A DNA stretch of 64,000 nt from Thiodiazotropha sp040506275. Lineage in GTDB: Bacteria; Pseudomonadota; Gammaproteobacteria; Chromatiales; Chromatiaceae. Both the position numbers and the translations under genes were made by a program. The DNA lies in contig JBEVXD010000013.1 of NCBI GenBank assembly GCA_040506275.1, forward strand, positions 70,286 to 134,285, written 5' to 3'. Each line of letters opens with the position of its first letter. The stretch's first letter is position 1. Shown piece after piece: positions 54,961-63,928 of this stretch. The notes under the pieces were generated by a model, which had not been told where the DNA came from, ran no database searches, and saw only the letters and a list, made by a program, of their open reading frames with translations.

Positions 54961-57159
54961 ATGGATTCGGATCCCATTCTTCAGATCGCTCTCGCTGGGC
55001 CACTTCGCGGCTGTTTTGACTACTTACCACCCAAAGACCAGTCCACTCCTCCACTTCCCGGATGCCGTTTTCAGGTACCATTCGGGCGGAGTAGCCGAGT
55101 TGGCGTTTTGATCTCGCTCACTGATCAAAGTACGGTACCTGCCGCCAAGTTGAAGCGAGCCTTATGCCAACTCGATCCGGTTCCGCTACTCCAACCCTCC
55201 GATCTGCGCTTGCTGCGCTGGGCCTCTGAATATTATGAACATCCATTGGGTGATGTGATATTTCATGCGCTACCGGTGAACCTGAGAAAAAACCTCACCC
55301 AGGCTGAAGCTAAACCTGCTGGATTGCGTTTAACCCAAACCGGGCAGCAGCTGGAACCTGGCAGCCTGTCGAGAGCACCTAAGCAGCAATCCTTGGTTGA
55401 GGTATTGAAACAGCACCCGGACGGCTTACTCAAAAGCCAACTCATAGAAGACTTTGGCACAACCTCATCAGTGCTCCGCGCGTTGCAGGAAAAGGGTTTC
55501 ATCACACCTTGCAACCCTCCCCCGGCACCTCTCCCTACAATCGAAGGCTTTCAACTGAATCCGCAACAGTTGAATGCCGTTGAGGCTGTACGCAAAAAAC
55601 TCGATGGCTTCCATGCCTTTCTTCTGAATGGTATTACCGGTAGCGGTAAGACAGAGGTCTATCTGCACCTGGTAGAGTCCATTCTAGCCCAAGATCGGCA
55701 AACATTAATCCTGGTCCCTGAGATCGGACTGACCCCACAACTACTGCAACGCTTTCGTGAACGAATTGGTCACGAAGTGGCTGTAATGCACTCAGGTCTC
55801 GCTGATGGTGAGCGTGAAAAAGTATGGCACGCGATGCGGCAAGTCCGACAACGGGTATTGATAGGTACCCGCTCAGCGATATTCACGCCGCTACCCAGAT
55901 TGGGGCTCATCATTGTTGATGAAGAGCACGACCTCTCATACAAGCAACAGGAGGGCTTTCGCTATTCAGCCAGAGACCTCTCGCTGGTACGCGCGCAACA
56001 GACAGATTGCCCTGTACTTCTTGGCTCAGCCACCCCTTCCTTAGAATCACTGAAAAATGCTCAAGAGGGGCGCTATGATCAATTGGAACTACCCCATCGG
56101 GCATCAAATGCCACCATACCGAAACTACAACTGATTGATATTCGGGATCTACCTCTCAAAGGCGGCCTCTCACCCGCCCTGATCAAGCAACTCAAACAGA
56201 CCGTGGATGCTGGTGAACAAGCGATACTGTTTCTTAATCGTCGCGGCTATGCACCTATGCTGACCTGTCATGCCTGTGGTTGGCTGACCGACTGCCCACG
56301 CTGCGATGCTCGAATGACACACCATCGACATCAGCACATGCTCTGGTGCCACCATTGCGGTCACCAACAAAAAGTACCTGCACAGTGTCCCAGTTGCGGT
56401 AGTCCGGACCTACGCCCTATCGGCCAGGGTACAGAGCGGGTTGAAGAGACCCTGCAGCAGCTGTTCCCAGAAACGGGGCTGGCGCGTATCGACCGTGACT
56501 CAACCAGCCGAAAAGGTGCACTGGAAAAACTACTGGCAGACATACATACAGGAAAAACCCCACTCCTGATTGGCACACAAATGCTGGCAAAAGGACACCA
56601 TTTTCCTGCCGTTACCCTGGTCGCCATTCTGGATGTCGACCAAGGTCTGTTTGGTGTCGACTTTAGAGCTGCAGAACGGATGGCACAATTGATTCTACAA
56701 GTTGCCGGCAGAGCGGGAAGAGCTGAACGTCCGGGTAAGGTATTGATCCAGACACGCCACTCAGATCACCCTTTGATGCAACTACTGATTCAACACGGTT
56801 ACGAGGGTTTTGCCAGGGAAGCGTTGCAGGAAAGATCGTTGGCAATGCTACCGCCATATACCCATCAGATCCTGATTCGCGCTGATTCAAACCGGTCTGA
56901 CTCTCCGGAGTTGTTTCTCAAAGCACTGCTCCAGGCCTGCCAGAAACTACCCAGCGCCGCATCACTTGAATTCTGGGGGCCGGTACCTGCACCAATGGAG
57001 AGACGGGCTGGAAAAACAAGAGCACACCTGCTGATTCAATCTGCTCAGCGCCAACCCCTGCACCGTTGGCTGTCAGAGGCGGTTCATCTATTTGGCGATC
57101 TCAACCATGCCCGCAGAGTTCGCTGGTCTGTGGATGTGGATCCACAGGAGATGCTATAA
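54961..57159 (+). CDS. priA: Primosomal protein N' (replication restart helicase PriA)
   Basis: 732 residues. N-terminal 3'-DNA-binding domain (FDYLPP ... CRFQVPFGRSSRVGVLI), helicase Walker A GITGSGKTEVYLHL, DEEH box (IIVDEEHDLSYKQQ), and the paired zinc motifs CHACGWLTDCPRCDARM and CHHCGHQQKVPAQCPSCG, followed by helicase motifs V-VI (QVAGRAGRAERPG). PriA restarts stalled replication forks. Its last ~17 codons are duplicated 337 bp downstream. Confidence 0.97.
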   Translation: MDSDPILQIALAGPLRGCFDYLPPKDQSTPPLPGCRFQVPFGRSSRVGVLISLTDQSTVPAAKLKRALCQLDPVPLLQPSDLRLLRWASEYYEHPLGDVIFHALPVNLRKNLTQAEAKPAGLRLTQTGQQLEPGSLSRAPKQQSLVEVLKQHPDGLLKSQLIEDFGTTSSVLRALQEKGFITPCNPPPAPLPTIEGFQLNPQQLNAVEAVRKKLDGFHAFLLNGITGSGKTEVYLHLVESILAQDRQTLILVPEIGLTPQLLQRFRERIGHEVAVMHSGLADGEREKVWHAMRQVRQRVLIGTRSAIFTPLPRLGLIIVDEEHDLSYKQQEGFRYSARDLSLVRAQQTDCPVLLGSATPSLESLKNAQEGRYDQLELPHRASNATIPKLQLIDIRDLPLKGGLSPALIKQLKQTVDAGEQAILFLNRRGYAPMLTCHACGWLTDCPRCDARMTHHRHQHMLWCHHCGHQQKVPAQCPSCGSPDLRPIGQGTERVEETLQQLFPETGLARIDRDSTSRKGALEKLLADIHTGKTPLLIGTQMLAKGHHFPAVTLVAILDVDQGLFGVDFRAAERMAQLILQVAGRAGRAERPGKVLIQTRHSDHPLMQLLIQHGYEGFAREALQERSLAMLPPYTHQILIRADSNRSDSPELFLKALLQACQKLPSAASLEFWGPVPAPMERRAGKTRAHLLIQSAQRQPLHRWLSEAVHLFGDLNHARRVRWSVDVDPQEML

Positions 57160-57359
57160 GCCGGGGATTAAAAGCAGTCGGTTAACAAACCTTCGTCTCG
57201 ATCTAAAGATAGGCTTACCGGTAAAGCTGTAGGGTGCGACCTGCCGCACCGTAACTCGACCCCTTGGTGCCAAGGCATTGAAGCAAGGGTCAAGAAGAGA
57301 GATAACCCTGTTGATAACAGTTGGTGCGTATAGCAAGGTGCGGCAGGCCGCACCCTACA
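57147..57359. repeat. Tandem junction duplication, copy A
   Basis: About 213 bp beginning inside the end of priA (GGAGATGCTATAAGCCG) and including GTTAACAAACCTTCGTCTCG, a hairpin arm TGTAGGGTGCGACCTGCCGC and its partner GGTGCGGCAGGCCGCACCCT. It recurs at 57486. A short sequence like the end of phoU (GACAAGAGGCTTCAATCT near 57419) follows this copy. Confidence 0.85.
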
Positions 57360-57485
57360 ACTACAGTCTGTTTATCGGATGAATGGATATATTCCAGTCT
57401 CTCATCATGATGTCGCTCGACAAGAGGCTTCAATCTAAACCGATCAAGCTCGTAGGGTTCACTGGTCAGTGATTGCGGACCCTAA

Positions 57486-57699
57486 GGAGATGCTATAAGC
57501 CGCGGGTTAAAAAGCACTCGGTTAACAAACCTTCGTCTCGATCTAAAGATAGGCTTACCGGTAAAGCTGTAGGGTGCGACCTGCCGCACCGTAACTCGAC
57601 CCCTTGGTGCCAAAACATTCAGGCATCGGTCAAGAATCGAAATAACCCCGTTGAAAACAGTTGGTGCGTTTAGCATGGTGCGGCAGGCCGCACCCTACA
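57486..57699. repeat. Tandem junction duplication, copy B
   Basis: About 214 bp nearly identical to 57147-57359. Immediately before it (57440-57497) the frame reads RRVHWSVIADPKEML then stop, a diverged copy of the PriA C-terminus (RRVRWSVDVDPQEML). So the whole priA-phoU junction was duplicated in tandem with a period of about 339 bp. Confidence 0.85.
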
Positions 57700-57737
57700 G
57701 GATGAATGGGATCCCCGCCTCTCATCACGTTGTATCT

Positions 57738-57838
57738 CGTTCCCACGCTCTGCGTGGGAATGCATATAGCAGGAGCACATACCTCATTGCTCTGTTTTAT
57801 TTACCACATGCGTTCCCACGCTGGAGCGTGGGAACGAG
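57738..57838. repeat. REP-type hairpin pair
   Basis: CGTTCCCACGCTCTGCGTGG then GAATGC, and 48 bp on CGTTCCCACGCTGGAGCGTG then GGAACGAG. Both fold into strong stems; the unit type is common between genes of gammaproteobacteria. They lie between copy B of the duplication and phoU. Confidence 0.75.
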
Positions 57839-57898
57839 GGAAGACAATCAACAAACTGTTTGATGCAAACAGGAATTGACAAACCTAACAGCGGAAAC

Positions 57899-58627
57899 CT
57901 ATCGACGAGAGGCTTCAATCTCAGCTGATATTGCCTGAATATCCTCGTGACGGACATCCTTTCCGGTAACCAGGAAGATCACGAAACCACCGATATTTTT
58001 TGCGTGTCCACCAATACGTTCGAGTGCGCGAAGCGCCAGAACGATGTCCACAACACTACCCACATTACGGGAGTCTTCCATGATAAATGTTGAAAGGCGA
58101 CGCAGACCTCCCCTGAAATCCTCGTAGAGTTTCTTGTCCATCTGAATTACTTCTACCGCCTTGTCCAGATCAAGCTCGGTGAAAGCAACCAGACAGAGGC
58201 CAAGCATCTCATCAACAAACTCCGCCATATCATAGATATCGTGCAAGATTTCTTTGCTGGGTGGGTTTTTGCCATTATCGTAGAAATGGATGGTGAGATT
58301 GGCGATCTTTCGTGCTTCATCACCCACACGTTCCAGATCTGATACGGTTTTCTGTACTGTCAGAATATCCCGCAGATCCTTTGCCATTGGTTGACGCTTG
58401 GCAATCAGACGGATTATCTCTTCATCGGCCTGTACATCGATATCATTCAGCTTGCGGTCACGGTCGATCACCTTACCCGCAGCTTTCGGATCCTCATTCT
58501 TTAATGTCTGTATTGCCCTGCGCAGTTGATCCTGTCCCAGGTTACCCATATCCAGAACCAGCTTGTTCAGTTGGTCAAGCTCAGCATTATAGGACTTAAC
58601 GATATGTCCGTTTGTCATCTCATTCAT
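57899..58627 (-). CDS. phoU: Phosphate signalling protein PhoU
   Basis: 242 residues, all helical, with two PhoU repeats and the acidic metal-binding pattern (DRKLNDIDVQADEEIIRLIA; SDLERVGDEARKIAN; LRALERIGGHAKNIG). It links the PstSCAB transporter to the PhoR kinase and restrains Pho induction in phosphate excess. Last gene of the pst operon. Confidence 0.96.
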   Translation of the reverse strand: MNEMTNGHIVKSYNAELDQLNKLVLDMGNLGQDQLRRAIQTLKNEDPKAAGKVIDRDRKLNDIDVQADEEIIRLIAKRQPMAKDLRDILTVQKTVSDLERVGDEARKIANLTIHFYDNGKNPPSKEILHDIYDMAEFVDEMLGLCLVAFTELDLDKAVEVIQMDKKLYEDFRGGLRRLSTFIMEDSRNVGSVVDIVLALRALERIGGHAKNIGGFVIFLVTGKDVRHEDIQAISAEIEASRR

Positions 58628-58645
58628 TACAGATCTACCCTGGAG

Positions 58646-59506
58646 TTAACCGAATCGGCCGGTGATGTAGTCTTCAGTCAGTTTGTGTCGGGGTGAGGTA
58701 AAGATTTGATCAGTTTCACCCACCTCAATCAGTTTACCCAGATGAAAGTAGGCAGTGCGTTGGCTGACACGGGCAGCCTGCTGCATGGAATGGGTAACGA
58801 TGGCGATGGTGAAGTTCTCACGCAACTCATCGATCAGCTCTTCAATCTTTGCAGTCGCAATGGGATCAAGCGCTGAGCAGGGCTCATCCATCAGGATAAC
58901 CTCAGGACTGACCGCAATCGCACGTGCGATACAAAGTCTTTGCTGCTGTCCACCGGATAGACCGGTACCCGGTTGATCAAGGCGATCCTTTACCTCTTCC
59001 CAGAGACCCGCCTTCTGCAATGAGTTCTCTACAATAGAATCCAGATGCGGCTTGTCATCACTCAGTCCGTGAATTCTGGGACCGTAGGCAATGTTGTCAT
59101 AAATCGATTTCGGAAACGGGTTGGGTTTCTGAAATACCATGCCAACACTGGCCCGCAGTGGCACCACATCTAATCCACCGTCATAGATATCCAATTCGTC
59201 CATTTTGATCGAACCGGTTACCCGGCAGATATCGATGGTGTCATTCATACGATTGAGGCAGCGCAGGAAGGTGGACTTACCACAACCTGATGGGCCAATC
59301 ATCGATATGACTTGGTTTTTACCTATATCCAGACTGACATCAAAAATGGCCTGCTTCTCGCCGTAGTAGACGTTCACATTGCGACAGGTCATCCGCGGGT
59401 CTTCGACATAGATCTCGCCAACGGTTCCTTTGGTGCTCGTATTCTCAGTTACCGCAGCAACGGCACCAATCTCTACACCAGGCTTGGCGGCACTTGTATC
59501 ATTCAT
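58646..59506 (-). CDS. pstB: Phosphate ABC transporter ATPase PstB
   Basis: 286 residues from the ATG at 59506 (a start 12 bases earlier is possible). Walker A GPSGCGKSTFLRCLNRM, signature LSGGQQQRLCIARAIA, Walker B VILMDEPCSALDP, and PstB-typical VTHSMQQAARVSQRTAYFHL. The first ~35 residues are an extra low-complexity extension. It drives phosphate import with PstC and PstA. Confidence 0.97.
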   Translation of the reverse strand: MNDTSAAKPGVEIGAVAAVTENTSTKGTVGEIYVEDPRMTCRNVNVYYGEKQAIFDVSLDIGKNQVISMIGPSGCGKSTFLRCLNRMNDTIDICRVTGSIKMDELDIYDGGLDVVPLRASVGMVFQKPNPFPKSIYDNIAYGPRIHGLSDDKPHLDSIVENSLQKAGLWEEVKDRLDQPGTGLSGGQQQRLCIARAIAVSPEVILMDEPCSALDPIATAKIEELIDELRENFTIAIVTHSMQQAARVSQRTAYFHLGKLIEVGETDQIFTSPRHKLTEDYITGRFG

Positions 59507-59539
59507 AACTTGTTCCACAGTGTCCTCACTTACGCCGGT

Positions 59540-60838
59540 TTACCAGCGACGTTCAAATTTCTTTCTCAGCCAGACCGCCAGCAGATTCATGCTGATTAGA
59601 AAGGCAAGCAGTACCATAATTGCCGCAGATGTACGCTCTACGAACGCCCGTTCCGGACTGTCTGCCCACAGATAGATCTGCACAGGCAACACAGCTGAGG
59701 GGTCCATCACGCCACCCGGAATATCGACGATGAAGGCCACCATACCGATCATCAGCAATGGTGCGGTTTCACCCAACGCTTGCGCCATGCCGATTATGGT
59801 GCCGGTCAACATACCCGGCATCGCCAATGGCACAACATGATGTGTAACGGTCTGCATCGGTGAAGCACCTATACCCAGTGCAGCTTCCCGAATTGAGGGG
59901 GGAACAGACTTCAGTGCAGCACGACTGGCAATAATGATCGTGGGCAACGTCATCAATGCCAGCACAAGTCCACCAACGACAGGTACCGATCTCGGGAGGC
60001 CGAAAAAGTTGATGAATACTGCCAGACCTAACAGACCGAATACGATTGAAGGTACAGCTGCCAGATTATTGATGTTCACCTCTATCAGATCAGTCCAACG
60101 GTTCCTGGGAGCAAACTCTTCAAGGTAAACCGCCGCGGCAACACCAACGGGAAATGCAATTGATAGACATATGATCAAAGTGAAGAAGGAACCGAATGCG
60201 GCACCTTTGATACCTGACAACTCCGGTTCTCTGGAGTCACCGGCAGTGAAGAAGGTGGTATTGAAACGTTTCTCTACACGATTCTGCTCTTGCAGCTCAT
60301 GGATCCAGGCCAGCTGATTGTCCTTGATACGCCGATCGCTCTCAGGCAAACGCAGATCGATATGTCCTTTAATCAACATATCCACATCGTCATCGGCCGC
60401 CACCCAGAGCTCACCCTTAGTGCCGATCAGCTCGGGATCGCTCATCACCCTATCTCTAAGTTCATAAGAGGCACCGGTACTGATCAGTCCATACAGTACT
60501 TTTTTCTCACGACGATTGTTCACATCAGGAAACATCTGACGCATCGTGGCCTTGATCACACCACCGTAGTTTGCCCCCGAAAGCACATCCTGATCGGTCT
60601 CACCAACCGGGGCAATCAGCTCCGGATCATAAAACACATCCAGCTTCACATAGGTCTGCTGAAAAGCGGTATAACCGTTCGAAATAATTGTGATGAAGAG
60701 AAACGATACAAACAATAGACCGAGCATGATTGCACCCAGTCCAAGCCAGCGAAAGTGTCTCTCCTTGCGGTAACGGCGATCCAGCCCCTTTTGAACCCTA
60801 TCCATGGTCCTATCATGTTGTTGCTGCTGATTATTCAT
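59540..60838 (-). CDS. pstA: Phosphate ABC transporter permease PstA (long form)
   Basis: 432 residues, longer than the ~290 of E. coli because of a ~150-residue periplasmic insertion after the first helix (DUF3333-type N-terminal region). The permease core has the EAA-type loop SIREAALGIGASPMQTVTHH. It overlaps pstC by eight bases. Confidence 0.95.
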   Translation of the reverse strand: MNNQQQQHDRTMDRVQKGLDRRYRKERHFRWLGLGAIMLGLLFVSFLFITIISNGYTAFQQTYVKLDVFYDPELIAPVGETDQDVLSGANYGGVIKATMRQMFPDVNNRREKKVLYGLISTGASYELRDRVMSDPELIGTKGELWVAADDDVDMLIKGHIDLRLPESDRRIKDNQLAWIHELQEQNRVEKRFNTTFFTAGDSREPELSGIKGAAFGSFFTLIICLSIAFPVGVAAAVYLEEFAPRNRWTDLIEVNINNLAAVPSIVFGLLGLAVFINFFGLPRSVPVVGGLVLALMTLPTIIIASRAALKSVPPSIREAALGIGASPMQTVTHHVVPLAMPGMLTGTIIGMAQALGETAPLLMIGMVAFIVDIPGGVMDPSAVLPVQIYLWADSPERAFVERTSAAIMVLLAFLISMNLLAVWLRKKFERRW

Positions 60839-62213
60839 ACTGTTCCCGATACTTGCGAACGATGTGCAGTGCGATCATGTTGAGCGCCAAAGTGATGACA
60901 AACAGCACCAGCGCCAGGGCAAACGCAGCCAGGGTCTTGGCACTATCGAATTCCTGATCCCCCACCAGCAAGGTGACGATCTGTACGGTAACAGTGGTCA
61001 CTGCTTCCAGAGGGTTCGCCGTGAGGTTCGCAGAGAGGCCGGCGGCCATCACCACGATCATGGTCTCACCGATAGCACGGGAAACGGCCAACAGCACACC
61101 ACCGACGATACCAGGGAGTGCCGCTGGTATGATCACGTTGCGGATAGTTTCAGAACGGGTGGCACCCAATCCGTACGCGCCGTCGCGCATCGCCTGAGGT
61201 ACCGCGTTAATGACATCGTCAGAGAGGGATGAAACAAAGGGAATTATCATGATGCCCATCACCACTCCGGCGGCCAGTGCCGATTCAGAGGAGACGGTCA
61301 ATCCAATGTCGGTACCAAGATCTCGGAAGAAGGGGGCCACGGTAAGTGCGGCGAAGAATCCATAAACCACTGTGGGAATACCTGCCAAAACCTCCAATAC
61401 CGGCTTTGCCAGGGTACGGAAACTTTTACTCGCATACTCGGCCATGTAGATTGCAGACATCAAACCGATAGGTACGGCGACAACCATTGCAATCAGGGTT
61501 ATCAACATTGTGCCCGCAAACAGGGGAATCGATCCGAATACACCGGATGAACCCACCTGATCAGGTCGAATGGCGGTTTGGGGTGACCACTCCAAACCGA
61601 ACAGAAATTCTGTGACTGGGATCTGTTGAAAGAATCTGACTGATTCAAACAGTACCGACAGCACGATACCTATCGTGGTGAAGATCGCCAGTGTCGAGCT
61701 TGAGAGCAGGAAAAAGTTAATCGCTTTTTCAACCCGGTTTCGCGCCCTCTGCTCACGGGTAATGGTGCGCTGAGCCCAGAGGCCGGCCAGGATAGCGACG
61801 CTCAGTGCCACAACGAACAGCGCCATGTGGCTGATATCCATCAGGCTGCTGTAGTGGTCTGCCGCCTGCTGCATGGTTTGATCAACCGTCGAGGAGACGA
61901 TATCACCCTGGGAGAGATTACGAACGTCATTGAGCACCAGATTGAGACGTTCGGGAGGTAGCTCCTGCACCTCCTGTGGAAGCGATTCCACCACCATTCC
62001 GGTAACCACTGTCTCTTCAAATGAGATCCAGAGAGATAGTAGGATCAAAGCCGGAATACCGCACCACATCGCGGTCTGCATTCCGTAATAGGAGGGCAGC
62101 GAATGAAGATCACGTATTCTTCCACCAACAAGAGTGAGAGAACGTTTACGTCCAAAGTAGTAGGCCAATGACATCAGGCCTAGCAACATAATAATCAGTG
62201 TCGATGTATGCAT
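60831..62213 (-). CDS. pstC: Phosphate ABC transporter permease PstC (long form)
   Basis: 460 residues, also a long form with an extra N-terminal helix and periplasmic segment before the permease core. Conserved IYMAEYASKSFRTLAKPVLE, LAGIPTVVYGFFAAL, the EAA-type loop MRDGAYGLGATRSETIRNVI. Pairs with PstA. The start lies 318 bp from pstS, with a terminator and a hairpin element between them, so the pstCAB-phoU genes may be transcribed less than pstS. Confidence 0.95.
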   Translation of the reverse strand: MHTSTLIIMLLGLMSLAYYFGRKRSLTLVGGRIRDLHSLPSYYGMQTAMWCGIPALILLSLWISFEETVVTGMVVESLPQEVQELPPERLNLVLNDVRNLSQGDIVSSTVDQTMQQAADHYSSLMDISHMALFVVALSVAILAGLWAQRTITREQRARNRVEKAINFFLLSSSTLAIFTTIGIVLSVLFESVRFFQQIPVTEFLFGLEWSPQTAIRPDQVGSSGVFGSIPLFAGTMLITLIAMVVAVPIGLMSAIYMAEYASKSFRTLAKPVLEVLAGIPTVVYGFFAALTVAPFFRDLGTDIGLTVSSESALAAGVVMGIMIIPFVSSLSDDVINAVPQAMRDGAYGLGATRSETIRNVIIPAALPGIVGGVLLAVSRAIGETMIVVMAAGLSANLTANPLEAVTTVTVQIVTLLVGDQEFDSAKTLAAFALALVLFVITLALNMIALHIVRKYREQYE

Positions 62214-62237
62214 CTTTCTTTCAACCTAAAAAGATCA

Positions 62238-62378
62238 GTTGGGCTGCGTGAAGTGTGCGTTTGTGGTGGTGTAGGGCAAGGCGCAACGACGCGGAATAGC
62301 CTGCTATTCCAAGGAGTTGCAACACTGCCATGCGCCGCCATAAGCGTGCAATTCATGCTGTAGCGTGATTCACCCAAC
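62238..62378. repeat. Imperfect inverted-repeat element between pstS and pstC
   Basis: About 141 bp. Outer ends begin GTTGGGCTGCGTGAA and (reverse) GTTGGGTGAATCACG. Inner arms pair imperfectly, and the centre is a perfect GGAATAGCCTGCTATTCC. A mobile-hairpin origin is likely; it lies in the leader of pstC. Confidence 0.6.
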
Positions 62379-62470
62379 AGGTGACCATCTGCATCGAAGC
62401 TATTTTCTACAAAATCAGGAACCTGCTATTAGAATGGAGCGGTCAACTGATTTTTTTAGGTTTAACCCAG

Positions 62471-62505
62471 AAAAAAACGGCTACTTGCTGTTAAACAAGT
62501 AGCCG
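62471..62505 (-). terminator. Rho-independent terminator after pstS
   Basis: Minus strand: CGGCTACTTG, loop TTTAACAG, CAAGTAGCCG, then TTTTTTT. A perfect 10 bp stem plus T run. It should limit read-through from pstS to pstCAB-phoU and so favour high PstS levels. Confidence 0.9.
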
Positions 62506-62531
62506 CTCCTTGCAGCCAAAGCGTCAGTAAA

Positions 62532-63575
62532 TTAGAGCTTCAGAGGCTTCATAGCTTCGATGTCGCTCTTGAATGCTTTGCGCTCTTCAGTAGGCATTGG
62601 GATCAGGCCCTTATCAGCCAGATAACCCTCTTCGCCCCAGGCTTTAGCACTACTGAACTCAGCCAGATACTCAACGATGCCAGGGATTTTGCCCATGTGT
62701 GCTTTCTTCACGTAGAAGTAGAGCGGACGAGAGACAGGGTAGCTGCCATCAGCAATCAGCTCGAAAGTCGGGGCAATGCCGTCGATCAGAGAACCCTGTA
62801 CCTTGTCGGAGTTCTGATCCAGGAAGCTGTAACCGAACACGCCCAGTGCGCCTTTGTTGGCTTCCAGTTTCTGAACGATCAGGTTGTCGTTCTCGCCAGC
62901 TTCGATGTATTTGCCGTCTTCACGAACAGTGTGGCAAAGTGACTTGTAAGCCTTTTTGTCCTTTTTCTTCATGGCTTTGATCCAATCGACCTTTTTACAG
63001 CCACCTTCCAGTGCCAGCTCAGCGAAAGCGTCACGGGTACCGGATGTTGGAGGAGGACCCAGTACTTCGATCGCCATATCAGGCAGATCTTTGTTGACCT
63101 CTTTCCAGGTGTTGTAAGGGTTGGCAACCAGCTTGCCGCTGGTAGGATCTTTAGGATCTGGAACTTGCTTAGCCAGAGCCAGGAAGATGTCCTTACGGGT
63201 TACTTTGAACTGAGGGGCCTTCTTGGAGTTGGCCAGAGCGATGCCGTCGTAACCGACCTTAACTTCGATGATATCGTTTATGCCGTTACCTGCGCAGCGC
63301 TCTACTTCAGAGCTCTTGATGCGACGTGAAGCATTGGTGATATCAGGATGCTCTACGCCAACACCTGCGCAGAACAATTTCAAACCACCACCAGAACCGG
63401 TAGATTCGATCTTTGGGGTTTTGAATTTGGTGGTTTTGCCGAACTGCTCAGCAACCACGGTAGCAAAAGGGTATACGGTCGAGGAACCAACTACACTGAT
63501 GTAGTCGCGGGCGGAGGCCATGCTCACAAAACCGGTCAGCGAGAGTGCGACCGCTGCTGAAATCAGCTTCTTCAT
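62532..63575 (-). CDS. pstS: Phosphate-binding protein PstS
   Basis: 347 residues. Signal peptide (1-22). Phosphate-site segments: ISVVGSSTVYPFATVVAEQF, ESTGSGGGLKLFCAGVG, ITNASRRIKSSE, and GPPPTSGTRDAFAELALEGG. This is the periplasmic receptor of the high-affinity phosphate transporter. The ribosome site (GGAG) precedes the ATG. Confidence 0.97.
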   Translation of the reverse strand: MKKLISAAVALSLTGFVSMASARDYISVVGSSTVYPFATVVAEQFGKTTKFKTPKIESTGSGGGLKLFCAGVGVEHPDITNASRRIKSSEVERCAGNGINDIIEVKVGYDGIALANSKKAPQFKVTRKDIFLALAKQVPDPKDPTSGKLVANPYNTWKEVNKDLPDMAIEVLGPPPTSGTRDAFAELALEGGCKKVDWIKAMKKKDKKAYKSLCHTVREDGKYIEAGENDNLIVQKLEANKGALGVFGYSFLDQNSDKVQGSLIDGIAPTFELIADGSYPVSRPLYFYVKKAHMGKIPGIVEYLAEFSSAKAWGEEGYLADKGLIPMPTEERKAFKSDIEAMKPLKL

Positions 63576-63667
63576 AGTTTTTCTCTCCTTCGAGAATGTT
63601 TACCAAACATAATGGTGTAACGTATTTATTAGGTGTGCAGAGAATAGGCGGGAAAGATGAATACTGG

Positions 63668-63685
63668 ATGAGAGTTTGATGACAG
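63668..63685 (-). promoter_or_regulatory. Pho-box-like site upstream of pstS
   Basis: Minus strand CTGTCATCAAACTCTCAT, two 7-base direct repeats spaced by four bases, near the PhoB consensus CTGTCAT-N4-CTGTCAT. It lies about 93 bp before the pstS start. A -10-like TATTCAT follows about 8 bases downstream. Control by PhoB is inferred. Confidence 0.7.
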
Positions 63686-63742
63686 TTTTATTACACTCAA
63701 GGTTACTGCCACCTCCTAATAAAAGAAGATGATTTCAAGACT

Positions 63743-63862
63743 CTAGTTCAGCACCGCCGCATCGTAAATAGTACGGAGTGTGTGAATCTTGTAACCATAA
63801 ATAAAGGTAACAACGGCGATTAAAAGCAGGTGCCACCCGTAGTGGAATGGCGTTTGAATCAC
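63743..63862 (-). CDS. Possible 39-residue single-helix membrane peptide
   Basis: A minus-strand frame from GTG 63862 reads IQTPFHYGWHLLLIAVVTFI and on to AAVLN before a stop. It has one plausible membrane helix. An AGGTGG stands close upstream. It is short, has no known relative to me and may be chance. The rest of 63576-64000 holds only the Pho-box-like site and a hairpin. Confidence 0.3.
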   Translation of the reverse strand: MIQTPFHYGWHLLLIAVVTFIYGYKIHTLRTIYDAAVLN

Positions 63863-63909
63863 CCCACCTGGCAAAAGAGTGAAATTTATATCTCAATTAG
63901 CGCGATTTC

Positions 63910-63928
63910 GGTGCGGCAGGCCGCACCC
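63910..63928. repeat. REP-type hairpin (GGTGCGGCAGGCCGCACCC)
   Basis: Same 19-base hairpin unit found in both junction copies near 57340 and 57680, showing it is a genome-dispersed family. Confidence 0.7.
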
